Origin: Eledone cirrhosa
Lineage: Eukaryota; Mollusca; Cephalopoda; Octopoda; Eledonidae
NCBI GenBank assembly: GCA_964016885.1
Contig: OZ024757.1
Span: 15,085,423-15,149,422, forward strand
DNA length: 64,000 nucleotides
Direction of reading: 5' to 3'
Shown here: positions 11,501-24,500 of the stretch, in pieces
Numbering within the stretch: the first letter of the stretch is position 1
Layout of the letters: each line of letters begins with the position of its first letter
Program-made: the position numbers and the translations under genes
Notes under the pieces: generated by a model
Seen by the model: only the letters and a program-made list of their open reading frames with translations
Told to the model about the DNA's origin: nothing
Databases searched by the model: none

Positions 11501-14500
11501 CTAAATCCAGCTAAATAATGGTTTCTGCTTTAGGCACAAGGCCAACAATTTTGGGAAAGGAAGGGAAAGTTGGTTAAATCAACCCCAGTGCATTACTGGT
11601 ACTGTTTTTTTATCAATACCATAAGGATGAAAGGCAAAGCTAACCTTGACTGGATCAAATAATAATAATAATTGTTTCTACTTTAGGCACAAGACCAGCA
11701 ATTTTATGAGAGGTGATTAAAGTGACCCCAGTGCATTACAGGTACTTTATTTTATCGATCCTGTAAGGATGAAAGACGAAGCTAACTTCGACTGGATCAA
11801 ATAATAATGAAAAAATTATAAAAAAACAAAAATAAAGCGTGGTTGGGAAATTGAATAGTGTTGAGGTCATCCAGGTAGATGTTGGAACTTTTGCTGGCGC
11901 GACAAAAAGGATACAAAATTGGATACAAAAGGATTCAAAGATTAGTGTTGAAATGTGTAATGGGTTGCTGCAAAAGACTGCATTCCTAGAAACAGACAGA
12001 AATTTGAGAAGGGAGCTACAGTTGGTGAGGAACTGTAGGGCCCTTGGTCCTGTCAGAAGCAACACTCTCCAAATGGTCTGGTTGGATCCCCAGGTGGGAT
12101 CAACTGAGCTTATGGATGTTATCCAATCATGTTCCTTGTAGTTTCCTTCTTGGTTTTGCCCCTAAAATCTCTCCATTGATTTTTTTTTCCTTAGACATTC
12201 TGACCACATGTGCATAACACTGGAGCTGTGATCTTTCAATTCGGAGAAGTAGCAGCTCTATCTGGAGTGACTCTTTGATCTCCGAACTATGCAACCTATT
12301 GAATAACATTACTCCAAAAACCCTTCAAGGAACCTCATTTCAGACACTTTTGCAATCATAATCTTTCAATCATTACCCAAGATTCAAGACCAGGTGAGGA
12401 TAAGCATGAACAATGAATTGAAGTTAGTGAGTTTGTTTTTACACCTAACTCCTTTTTCTGATCACCGAATGCTGAAGCTGCTGCATTACTCCACCAATTC
12501 TTGAACTTAATTCAGCCCCTTGTCTTACACCACTCAAGAAATTAGTCCCAATATACTTGAACTTCTCTGCTTACTTCAGTATAACTACATTCATAAACAG
12601 AATGCTCTATTATCATCATCATCATCACCGTTTTACGTCCTTTCTTCCACGCTAGCATGGGTTAGACGGGTTGTCCTGTTGTGGGCAGTGTCTGGTCGGC
12701 TGACCATGCCTTGCTCATACAGGAACTGATTTGGCTTGATTTCTACAGCTGGGTGCCCTTCCTAACACCAACCTTATTTACAGTGAGTGCTGGGTGCTTT
12801 TTCCTGGCGCCTACACGTCCACTTTACAGTGTGGGCTGGGTGCTTTTTTGCTGTGGCACCTCCACGACCACCTTGCGGTGGGGGTGTGGGGGCATATTGT
12901 CTATATGCTTCAGCTTGAACCCATGGGAGGTCGGGTACTCTGTATTACTGCGTGACGCCAGAGGTCACGGTCGTGTGTCATTGCCTTTGAGAGGTGTAAT
13001 TGGGAAAGGTCATATGAAAATCATAGGTAATGTTTTCATCATCACTGTTTAACTCTTTAGCATTTACAATACTCTATATATATACCCATGCTAGTGTGGA
13101 AAATGGACGTTAACCTATGATGATGATGATGACACTATTGTATTTTTGTGGTAAAGACTTTATCTCATAAAATCTATGAGATTTTGATACTATTTATTTT
13201 GAGAACAATACCTTAATGTAGGTATGAGTGGCTGGTTACAGCTGGTTTGAACAGAAAGATGTGAGAGAATTCTGGCCGGATACAGCCGGTTTAAATGCTA
13301 AAGGGTTAATGTATATTTTCACACATGCATGGATTAGACAGGCTGTCACATTATGACACAAGTCAGGTCAGTTGACCATGTCTTCTTCATACGCAACTGT
13401 TTCTAGAATGGTTTCTATGGTTGGCTGACCATCCTAACACTAACCACACTACAGGGTGGACCGGGAACCTTTTATTTTAGATACCAACTTGACCATCTGA
13501 CAGGGTGGACTGGGAACCTTTTGTTTTAGATACCAAATTGACCATCTGACAGGGTGGACTGGGTACCTTTTATTTTCAGCACCAAATTGACCATCTGACA
13601 GGGTGGACTGGGTACCTTTTATTTTCAGCACCAAATTGACCATCTGACAGGGTGGACTGGGTACCTTTTATTTTCAGCAGCACCAAATTGACCATCTGAC
13701 AGGGTGGACTGGGTACCTTTTATTTTCAGCACCAAATTGACCATCTGACAGAGTGGACTGGGTACCTTTTATTTTCAGCACCAAATTGACCATCTGACAA
13801 GGTGGACTGGGTAGATTTTATTTTAGACACCAAATTGACCATCTAACAGGGTGGACTGGGTGCTTTTTCATTGTGGCACCTTGTATTAGAAATATAAGGC
13901 AAGGGTTAAGAACCAGGAGGTATAAAACTTACCTTTGGGGCTTCAACAACAGGAACATGTTCCAGTTTCAATAATCTTTTATGCCATCGAGATTTGGTAT
14001 CTTTGCAAATTTTTTCTGCCCTTAAATATAATGAATACCTATGGCCAACCGACACCCATGAGTCTTTTAAACTTTTTTCTATTACATCCAGAGCCTGGAA
14101 ACAATAAACAAAAAGAAAATGAAGAAACGTTTATATATAAACAATGTAAGTAAAATGGTGCCCCTCTTCCCTTGATGCTCTAAATCCCAACTAGGAGTTT
14201 AGATATATGAAATGGAGGCACATGGCTTAGTGGTTAGAGCATTGGCTTTGCAATCGAAAGGTTGGGAGTTCAATTCTCAGACCGGGTGATGTGTTGTTTC
14301 CTTGAGAAGACACTTTATTTCACATTGCTTCAGTTTACTCAGCCGTAGAAATGAGATGATAGGGACTGGGGTCTCTATCATTCCACTGCAAAGTGGTCGT
14401 GGAGGTGCCATGGCAAAAAAGCACCCAGCCCACACTGTAAAGTGGACGTGTAGGCGCCACGGAAAAAAAGCACCCAGCACTCACTGTAAATGAGGTTGGT

Positions 14501-17500
14501 GTTAAGAAAGGCATCCAGCTGTAGAAATCAAGCCAGAATCAGTTCCCATCCCACACTTGCAAGCAGGGAAAAGCGGACGTATGATGATGATGATGAAATG
14601 TTTAGGGGGAATTTGGCAGTGAAAACTTTCAGGAGACCTGCTAAGATTACCTGCTGGATGGTGTAAATAGTTTCTGTTATCTAGATGACAGAATTAACAC
14701 TAGAGGTAGTTATGGTGTAAATGAGTACCTAGCAGTAGCTGGGGTTTAACTCTGTGAATGACTGGTATTTTGTGCAAGGAAAAGTCTTGTACTATCAGTT
14801 GTTTAACACCGATGAAACTGAGATAAGGACTGATCTGATGAGCCACTGGGCTTGAGATAGACTTTAACCCTTTGGCATTTAAACCGGCCAGAATTCTCTC
14901 ACCTCTTTCTGTTCAAACAAGTCGTAACTGGCTGCTCAAACTGATGTTAAGGTATTGTTCTCAAAATAAATAATATCAAAATCTTGTAGATTCGATATTA
15001 TGTGAGATAAAGCCTTTTCTGTGAAAATACAATAGTATATATATAGAGTAATGTGAATGCTAAAGGATTAACCCTGTGATAGACTGGTGTCTTGTTCAGG
15101 GGTAAGTCTTTTACTCTCAGTTGCTTAACACTGATGAAACTGAGATAAGCACCAGCCTGATGGGCTTGGGACAGACCATAACCCTGTGATGGACTGGTGT
15201 CCTGTCCAGGGGGGAAGTCTTTTACTCTCAGTCATCTAATGCTGAGAAAACTGGGATAAGGACAGATTTTAACCCTATGATAGACTGGTGTCCTGTCCAG
15301 GGGGAAGTCTTTTACTCTTAGTCTTCTAATGCTGAATCAACTGGGATAAGGACAAGCCTAATGAGCCTCTGGGCTTGAGACAGACTTTAGACTTTTATAA
15401 CACAGAGTAATTGCCCCTACCTTGCCTGGCGACTTTAAATGTTGATCCAAGTTCAATGCCAATCTATCATACCAACGCCCTCTGTCAGTGCAAGCATATG
15501 TGTCCTGGGACAACAACTCCTCTAATATCACAACAGCTTCTTTGTAGTTCTTCTGCCTTTGAAGCAGTTCAACCCCTTGGTAAAGGAGACGTGCACAAAT
15601 ATAGCCAGTGGTACAATGTCTCAGAAATAGGGGCAGCTTCATGTCCCACCTAAAACAAAATAAAACATTAAAAAAAAGAAAAGAATGGAAGATTATTTAA
15701 TTTAAAAAAATAAATCAACAGAAATATTCTTTCTAATATAGGCACAAGGCCAGCAATTTTGGGGAAGCGAAAGTTGATTATAGGCTCCAGTACTTAACTG
15801 GTACTTTTATCAACCTTGGAAGGAAGAAAGAAAAAATTAACACCCCGTTCATATGCGCTGTTTTTGGCTTGATGTTCTTTCTAATGCCAACAACCTTACA
15901 GAGTGGACTGGGTGCTTTTTGTTGTCGCACCAACATGACCATCTTACACTGTGAATTTGGAATCAAAAGGCCTGAGAGTAAGCTTAGTCAAAACTAAAGT
16001 GCTAGTGAGTAGGAGAGAAGAAGGGACCCTGATTCCTTCAGGGAAGTGGCCCAAATCAATATGTAGAAAAGGAGTAGGTATAAACTTCATACAATGTACA
16101 CAAGAAATGTGGGATAACAAGTAGACTAACAGAAAAGGAAAACTTTGTATGCACAGTGGTAACTGAGGGGAAGATAGCCAGTGATATAAACCTTTTCAAG
16201 TCACAGGAAGGGTCCATAGAAGGGGCTGAGAGCTTCTGCTATCTAGGTGACTTAATTAACAGCAGAGGTGAGTGCTCTGAGAGCATAATAGCTAGAATAA
16301 GGATATGATGGTAAAAGTTTACTTTTACATCATATTCTAGTGGCTACTCTCACTGTTGACTACGAATGGTTTTTCCCTATGTACAAAGGGATGACTGTAT
16401 GATGTCTGTGTGCGAAGTGCGATGCTTCATGGTAGTGAAACATGGGCTGTGACAGCATAGGACATGCATAGACTGGAGAGAAATGAAGCAACCATGCTTT
16501 GTTGGATGTGTAATGAAAGTGTAAGAGCAAGGTAGAGCTTGGATGAGCTGGGTTTAAGAGGAATCCGAGGGGGTGTGCAGGAGAGAAGACTGCATTGGTT
16601 CGGACATGTGATGCGCATGGATGATGTTCAATGGTTTAAGAAGTGTCAGGAAATCCCAGTGGAAGGAAGCTGCAGTATAGGTAGACCAAGAAAGACCTGG
16701 GCAGAGGTGGTGAGAGCTGACTTCAAATCACTGAGACTCCCAGAGGAGATGACAAAGGAATGTTGTGCTGAAAAGAACCCATCCAACCCATGCAAGCATG
16801 GAAAAATGGACATAAAGTGATGATCATCATCATGATCATGATCATCATCATCATGATCATCATATCATCATAATATCATCATCATATCATCACTATATCA
16901 TCATCATCATATCACCATATCATCATCATATCATCATATCATCTCCACCATCACCATCATCATCATCATCTTCTTACGTCCGCTTTTCCCTGCTTGCAAG
17001 GGTGGGATGGGTCTTATTAAGCATGGCATCTCCCCATTCATGATGATAACAAATAGTAATTTCAAAGAAATCTTACTTTTTTAATTTTTTATCTTTTTTG
17101 TTTTCATCGTAGAGCAGTTTGGCACTAAGGTAGACTTCATAGGCACCGGATAAATCTTTCTTCTCCATTTTAGAGAATATCTCACTCTCCATTTGAACAG
17201 CGTCACCATATCTAAAGAAATAAAAACAAAAGGTATAATATAATAACTGTATTTACTTTTGGCACAAGGCCAGTAATTATTCCAATGCATTACTGGTACT
17301 TTATTTTATCGACCCCGTAGGGATGAAAGGCAAAGTCAACTTCGGTGGGATTTGGAAGTTTTTGTCGTGTCACCGACTGGCAGGATATATATATATAAGA
17401 GGAATCAAATGCTGTGTGCAGGAGAGGCAGTTGCGCTGGTATGGACATGTGATGCGTATGAAGGATGACAGCTGCATAAAAAGGTGCAGAGCACGAGAAG

Positions 17501-18497
17501 TTGATGGAAACCGCGGAGTGGGGAGACCCAAGATGACCTGGGATGAGGTGATAAAAGCCGACCTTACCCAATTACACCTCTCAAAGACAATGACACACGA
17601 CCGTGACTTCTGGCGTCACGCAGTAATACAGAGTACCCGACCTCCCATGGGTACATGCTGAAGCATATAAACAATATGCCCCCACACCCCCCACCGCAAG
17701 GTGGTCGTGGAGGTGCCACGGCAAAAAAGCACCCAGCCCACACTGTAAAGTGGACGTGTAGGCGCCACGAAAAAGCACCCAGCACTCACTGTAAATGAGG
17801 TTGGTGTTAGGAAGGGCATCCAGCTGTAGAAATCAAGCCAGATCAGTTCCTGTATGAGCAAGGCATGGTCAGCCGACCAGACACTGCACACAACAGGACA
17901 ACCCGTCTAACCCATGCTAGCGTGGAAGAACGGACGTAAAACGGTGATGATGATGATGATGATGATATATATATATGATTAAGTCAGAAAAGAAGATGCA
18001 ACATTTATAACGTATCTCATAGCCTCCATGTGTGATGGGAAGAAAGCTGGAAGTGGAAGCTATCCTCAGTCTGGTGATGTAGTGCTAATGCTTACAATAG
18101 TGAGGACTTTGCTGAAGGCCTCCAAGAACCAGGTGGTGGTGTTAAACAAGGCAACACACTCTTATTAATAATCTTATTAGTATTCGATTTGTTTACAAGT
18201 AAACAGCCTTATAAAACACCACATGGTAGCGATGACAACATCATCCTTTTGTTCCAGAGTGTCTTGCTCCATGTCAAGTTTGTGTATTCTGCTCATTAGC
18301 TACCATCTGGAACTGCTGAGAATACATTAAATTCTCAAATGTATACATTGGCTGATTAGCCTCATTTGCATTCCCGAGCAATTTAATATATTTACTGTAA
18401 AAATAATTGAAAAAGCAGGAAGGTTAAGCCAACAGATTTAATCTAACCACAATATTCAGACTGTAGCCCAGATTGGTTTAATCAACTTTAAATGGTG

Positions 18498-18554
<57 letters not shown>

Positions 18555-21500
18555 CCCTCTGTCTGGTAAGACAACTACAGAAGTATTTAGCTAAGAGTAA
18601 GCCTCTGTATCTAGCATTTGTGGATCTGGAGAAGGCCTTTAACAGGGTCTCATGTTCTATAATCTGGTAGGTACTTAGAAAGCTAGGTGTTGACAAATGG
18701 CTTGTGAGGGCCATGTATAAAGGATTAACCAGCAGAGTGTGAGTTGGCAATGAGTAGTGATGAATTTGAATTGCAGGTGCGGGTTCACCAGGGATCAGTC
18801 CTCAGTCAGTCCACTCCTGTTTATCATTGTACTTCAGGACATCACTGAGGAGTTTAAAACTGGTAATCCATGGGAGCTCCTATATGCGGATGACCTAGTC
18901 TTCATAACTGAATCCATAGGAGTTAGAAACAAAATTTCAAACATGGAAGAAAAACCTAGAGCTGAAAGGCCTTAAAGTGAATTTAGCAAAGACTAAAGTC
19001 TTAATAAGTAGGAAAGAAGACAGAAAAGTGACCTTGTTGAATATGTCGGAAGGGGGTGGGCAGTAATTCTATAAGGTACACACAATGTAAATTATGAACA
19101 GACAAGGGGTGTAGTGGGATTGCAGGTAGGCTAATGTAAAAGACAGACTTTATATACAACAGATGCACAGGGGAAGTAAGCACAAAGACTCTCAGACTCA
19201 GAAGCTCCCGCGTCTTGCGATGCATGAGGCAATCATAGTGTTCCACCGCGTTCGGTCAGCAGCCTGTTGCACAGCGTCCTGCCATTATCTGTTTGTCGCT
19301 CGCAGGTCCCTCTCAACTGTCTGGCACCAGTTCATTTTGGGTCGCCCTCTCCGTCTGCTTCCCTGTGGTTTCCATTTAAGTACAAAGAGCACACATGAAA
19401 AAGATTCCCTCAACTGCCAGGGAAATTCTCTAGAACTTGTTGACAGCTTTTGCTATGTAAACGATAAAAATTAGTAGTGGGGGAGGATGTGCTGAAAATG
19501 TGATAGCTAGGATAAGAACAGGGTGGAAGAAGTTTAGAGATCTATTACTGTTGTTAACAACAAAATACTTTTCTTTCAGGAAAATAAGTATTGGGGTTGA
19601 TATGGTCAACTAAATCAAGGCAGTGCCCCAGCATGGCCACAGTCTAATGACTGAAAAAAGTAAAAGAATAAAAGAAAAATATACAAACAACAGCATTGAA
19701 GAGTTTTTACCTGATTAAATCATCCCTTGACCGGAAGATTTTAGCTTCTTTGTGTATTTTATAAGTGGGGAACACAACACGTCCAATATTTACTTGCAGC
19801 ATCTGAAATCTGAAAATCCAGAAATTGAGGAAATATTATACACAACATGGCCATGATGCAGCACCACTGGATATGGTAGAGCTGTCTGGAAAATGTATAT
19901 ACAGATGGTAGTGGTGGTGCAATGTTAAAATGTACTCAGTAAGCTTTGTAAAGTGGAAGTGCTTATGCCACAATAAAATGCACCAAGTTCACTCTGTAAA
20001 ATGGTAGTGCTAGTGATGAGCTAAAATACACCCAGAACACTTTGTAAAGTGGTAGTGCTGATGACAAGATAAAATGTACTTTGTAAACTCTGTAAAGTTG
20101 TAGTGTTGGTGTCCCGATAACATGTACTCAGTACACTCTGTAAAATGAACTCTTTTAAGTGATAGTCCTGATTCCACAATAAAATGCACTTACTATACTC
20201 TGTAAAGTGGCAGTGCTGGTGACATAAAATGAACCCAATCCACTCAGTAAAGTTGTAGTACTTGTGTCATGATAAAATGCACCTAGTACACTCTGTAAAA
20301 TGGTAGTGTATATTCAGAGTAGACTCATTCACTTGAACCATGTTTGTCACTCGCATCCATCTTTCAACAAACTGGCTGGAAGGCAGCACTTCCTTCTCTA
20401 CCTTGATTTTCCTCAAGTGAAACTTGGAAAACTCAATCAGGGCCTCACCAAGAAAAGTTCCTGTCCTTAACCCTTTTAACTGCATCTATCACACAACCTC
20501 TTTCACCAATAACAACAACTATAACATAAAGTGACTTACAATTGAGCAGAAATAGCACCACTCGTTTCCTCTTCCAGTGAGTTCACACATAATGAAAACA
20601 GAGTTAACATGCGTATGAAAACTGACCGTTGAGATTCCACTAGCTTAAAGCAGGATCCTAGGAGCTTTTTGGACCTGTAATAAAACAAATGAACAGCTAT
20701 CAGAATTCAGGAAATATTATTGAGGCACATGGCTTAGTGGTTAGAGCATTGGCCTTGCAATCGAAAGGTTGTGAGTTCACTTCTCAGACTGGATGATGTG
20801 TTGTTTCCTTGAGCAAGACACTTTATTTCACATTGCTCCAGTTTACTCAGCTGTAGAAATGAGATGATAGGACTGGGGTCCCTATCATTCCACTGCAAAG
20901 TGGTCATGGAGGTGCCACGGAAAAAAAGCACCCAGCACTCACTGTAAATGCGGTTGGTGTTAGGAAGGGCATGCAGCTGTAGAAATCAAGCCAGAATCAG
21001 TTCCCGTCCCACCCTTGCAAGCAGGGAAAAAGCAGACGTAAAATGAAATGAATGAATGATGATGAAATGATTATATGATGAGATTATAGAAATTTCAGCT
21101 TGAAATAGTTTTTATTCAGTCTAACTCTTTAGCATTTACATTACTCTATATTTACTATTGTATTTTCATGGTAAAATACTGAATCTACGAGATTTTGATA
21201 TTATTTATTTTAAGAATAATACCTTAACATCAGGATGAGTGGCTAGTTATGGCTGATTTGAACAGAAACAAGTGAAAGAATTCTGGCCGGATACAGACGG
21301 TTTTAATGCTAAAGGGTTAAGGCAAGGGTAGAGGATTGGCAACACATTCTATCTGATGTTCTAACAACTCTGACAATTTTCTGTCCATGAAGAGAAAAAG
21401 AACTCGGTAAATCATCGAATTATATCATCAATGGCCAAACTGTTGATATAATTCACTCTATTAACAAGTCAAGACCAATGGATTGGCAGAGTTGTTAGAG

Positions 21501-24500
21501 TGTTAGACAAATGCTTAGCAGGATTTGTTCCAGCTCTTTACATCATGATTTCAAATCACATCGAGGTCAACTTTACCTTTCATCCTTTCGGGGTCAATAA
21601 AATAAAGTACCAGTCAACTATACCTTTAATCCTTTCAGGGTCAATAAAATAAAGTACCAACCACCTTTACATTTCAGGGTCAATAAAATAAAGTACCAAC
21701 CACCTTTACCTTTCGGGGTCAATAAAATAAAGTAACAACCACCTTTACCTTTTGGGGTCAATAAAATAAAGTACCAACCACCTTTACCTTTCGGGGTCAA
21801 TAAAATAAAGTACCAACCACCTTTACCTTTCGGGGTCAATAAAATAAAGTACCAACCACCTTTACCTTTCGGGGTCAATAAAATAAAGTACCAACCACCT
21901 TTACCTTTCAGGGTCAATAAAATAAAGTACCAACCACCTTTACCTTTCGGGGTCAATCAAATAAAGTACCAACCACCTTTACCTTTCATTTTTTCAGGGT
22001 CAAATTAATCAACATACCCTTTCTCCTAAATTATTGGGCCTGTGTCTAAATATAAAAAATCATAACAAAGGTTTACAATACAACAAAATGTGATCTAAAC
22101 AAATTGTTACCGATTCATCATTGATTTTTCAACAGTATTCGATCCATTTGGTTGAAAGAGAGATCTGACAGATTTCTGTTTACAGTGTTTCAATAAAAGT
22201 TCAACTATTTGAACTTTGGTCTGGTTGGAACAATTATGGTAAAATGATTTGGCAACTGTTCTTAAATCTGTGGCAGACAACAAGTGTAGAGTTTCGTCTA
22301 GTTGGGTTAAATCTTGTTCTGAAATTGAGATATATGTCATTATAAATACTTGTGGATCTTAAATAGTTGTCTCCCCTCCCACTTATTAATTTTTTAGATT
22401 TTTTCCAACTGCCCTGCTCTTATTCCAACCAGCCCCTGCTCTTATTCCAACCACCCTCCACTCTTATTCGAACCAGCTCCTGCTCTTATTCCAACCACCT
22501 TGTACATTACTAGAAATCCCATATGTTACAAAATAAATAAGATAGGTTGGGGTCTCAATATGTAAACTAAATGACTAACTCTGGTTTTTAAAAGTTCATT
22601 GGCCTTGCAATCAAAAGGTTGTGAGTTCAATTCTCAGATCGGGTCATGTGTTGTCTCCTTGAGCAAGACACTTTATTTCACATTGCTCCAGTTTACTCAG
22701 CTGTAGAAATGAGATGATAGGGACTGGGGTCCCTATCATTCCACTGCAAAGCAGCCATCCCACACTGTAAAGTGGACGTGTAGGCGCCACGGAAAAAAAG
22801 CACCCAGCACTCACTGTAAATGTGGTTGGTGTTAGGAAGGGCATCCAGCTGTAGAAATCAAGCCAAAATCAGTTCCCGTCCCACCCTTGCAAGCAGGGAA
22901 AAGTGGATGTAAAATAATGATGATGAATGGAGACAACTGAAAAAATAACCGACCCCCCCCCCCCCCCCCCCATTATTTTGGACCCAAGAGTATAGGATAT
23001 AGATACATGCCAAATATGTAGAGTTTCAGATTGGTATGAAACTTGTCTCTGTGAGTATATGTATGATGCCCGAACGAGTATCTCACACCTTCAACTATCT
23101 TAGCCTTAGTCTCTTGGTCCCAGCCAACAGGATGGAGACACACTGGAACAATCACTACCTAGCGGGGTTTGCACCTGCAAGCAACCAACTCCACTCCGAT
23201 ATCATTGAGCAGGGATGTGGTCATGGGGCCCAAGAACACTGGAAGTCTCCACAGCTACTGGCTCTACTGCAAACCTAACAGAGAGCAGCCGATACTTGGA
23301 CAGTTTGTCCATTTCAGCCTGGCAAGTAGCAGAGCTTGAGCTGATAACTGAACACACCAGGTTTAGAAAGTGTCACAGCATATAGCATCCCAGATGAGAG
23401 GCCTACCCTTACAAAACAGGAAAAACCATCATGCTGTCTGGCCCTGCTGGCTTGAACTGAGAAGGGAAGCCTGCACCATCAAGGCCATACATTATGATCT
23501 AGTTGAGAGCAGCATGGATTGGGAGGTGGCCAGCCCTGTGACAGCATGACAGTGGGTGGAGACTAAAAGGATCCACAGTGGTAGTGCAGTGGCATTTGTG
23601 AGGCTCACAGATTCGAAGGTTTTGAGACTCAGGGAAACATTGATGTGCAAGCACTTGCTGGCCAGCTGAGTGCTAGTCGCAAGTGATGGAGCTGCGTTGA
23701 ACCAGGCACCAGTGGGGTTGGGAGGCCTAGCGGAAATATGTCAGAGGGTGCTGGTTGAGCTGGCACACCAACCTGTCTGAAATAATGTTGTAATGAACGG
23801 CATCTCATTTGTTTTGGGGAGACTGGACGTCTATGGAAGAGAGATATTAAATGGAGATAATTTTGATGATGATACAAGCCCAACAATATTAAACAGAAAA
23901 GGTAATAAAGGTAATTCTCACCTGAATGGGCCAAACCAGCTTCTATTAACTCCTTGATAAATTCAGAAAGGTCTTCAGCAATTTCTGAGTATTTTATCTT
24001 TGATTGCATTCTCCACATCAACTTGCGTGAAAACATTCGTACATACAATTTCTGGCCAACCTCTGTTTAAAGTAACAATTTCCATCATCAACAATAATAC
24101 TTTACATGTTCCTACCTACTTTTATATCTTTCAGTAAGTTTAATAACAAAGCAAGCATTTTGTTTTGAAGACAGCGAGTGAAGTTTGAAATTGAGTTAGA
24201 AATAGAAGCTTTTGCCGTATTTTGACTAAAGAAAATTAGTCTAATAGTGGGGTTTAAAACCCTCTAAATTGACAAGGATGAGTATTGACGCACATGGGAG
24301 TCGAACCTATATCTTTGGTTATCCAGACCACTGTAACGTCAATACTCATCCCTTTCCATTTAGAGGGTTTTAAACACCACTATCAAGCTAATTTTCAGTC
24401 AAAATACAGTGAAAGCTTCTATTTCTAACTAAATTTATATCTTTCAGTTTTACACACAAATATTTTTGTTCTTATATTTCTAATAAAAGGCACTGACTAG

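Noticed and set aside
14213..14290. tRNA gene
   Set aside because: A and B boxes are present, but the cloverleaf is not closed and the sequence continues into the SINE-B body; the same applies to the other SINE heads.
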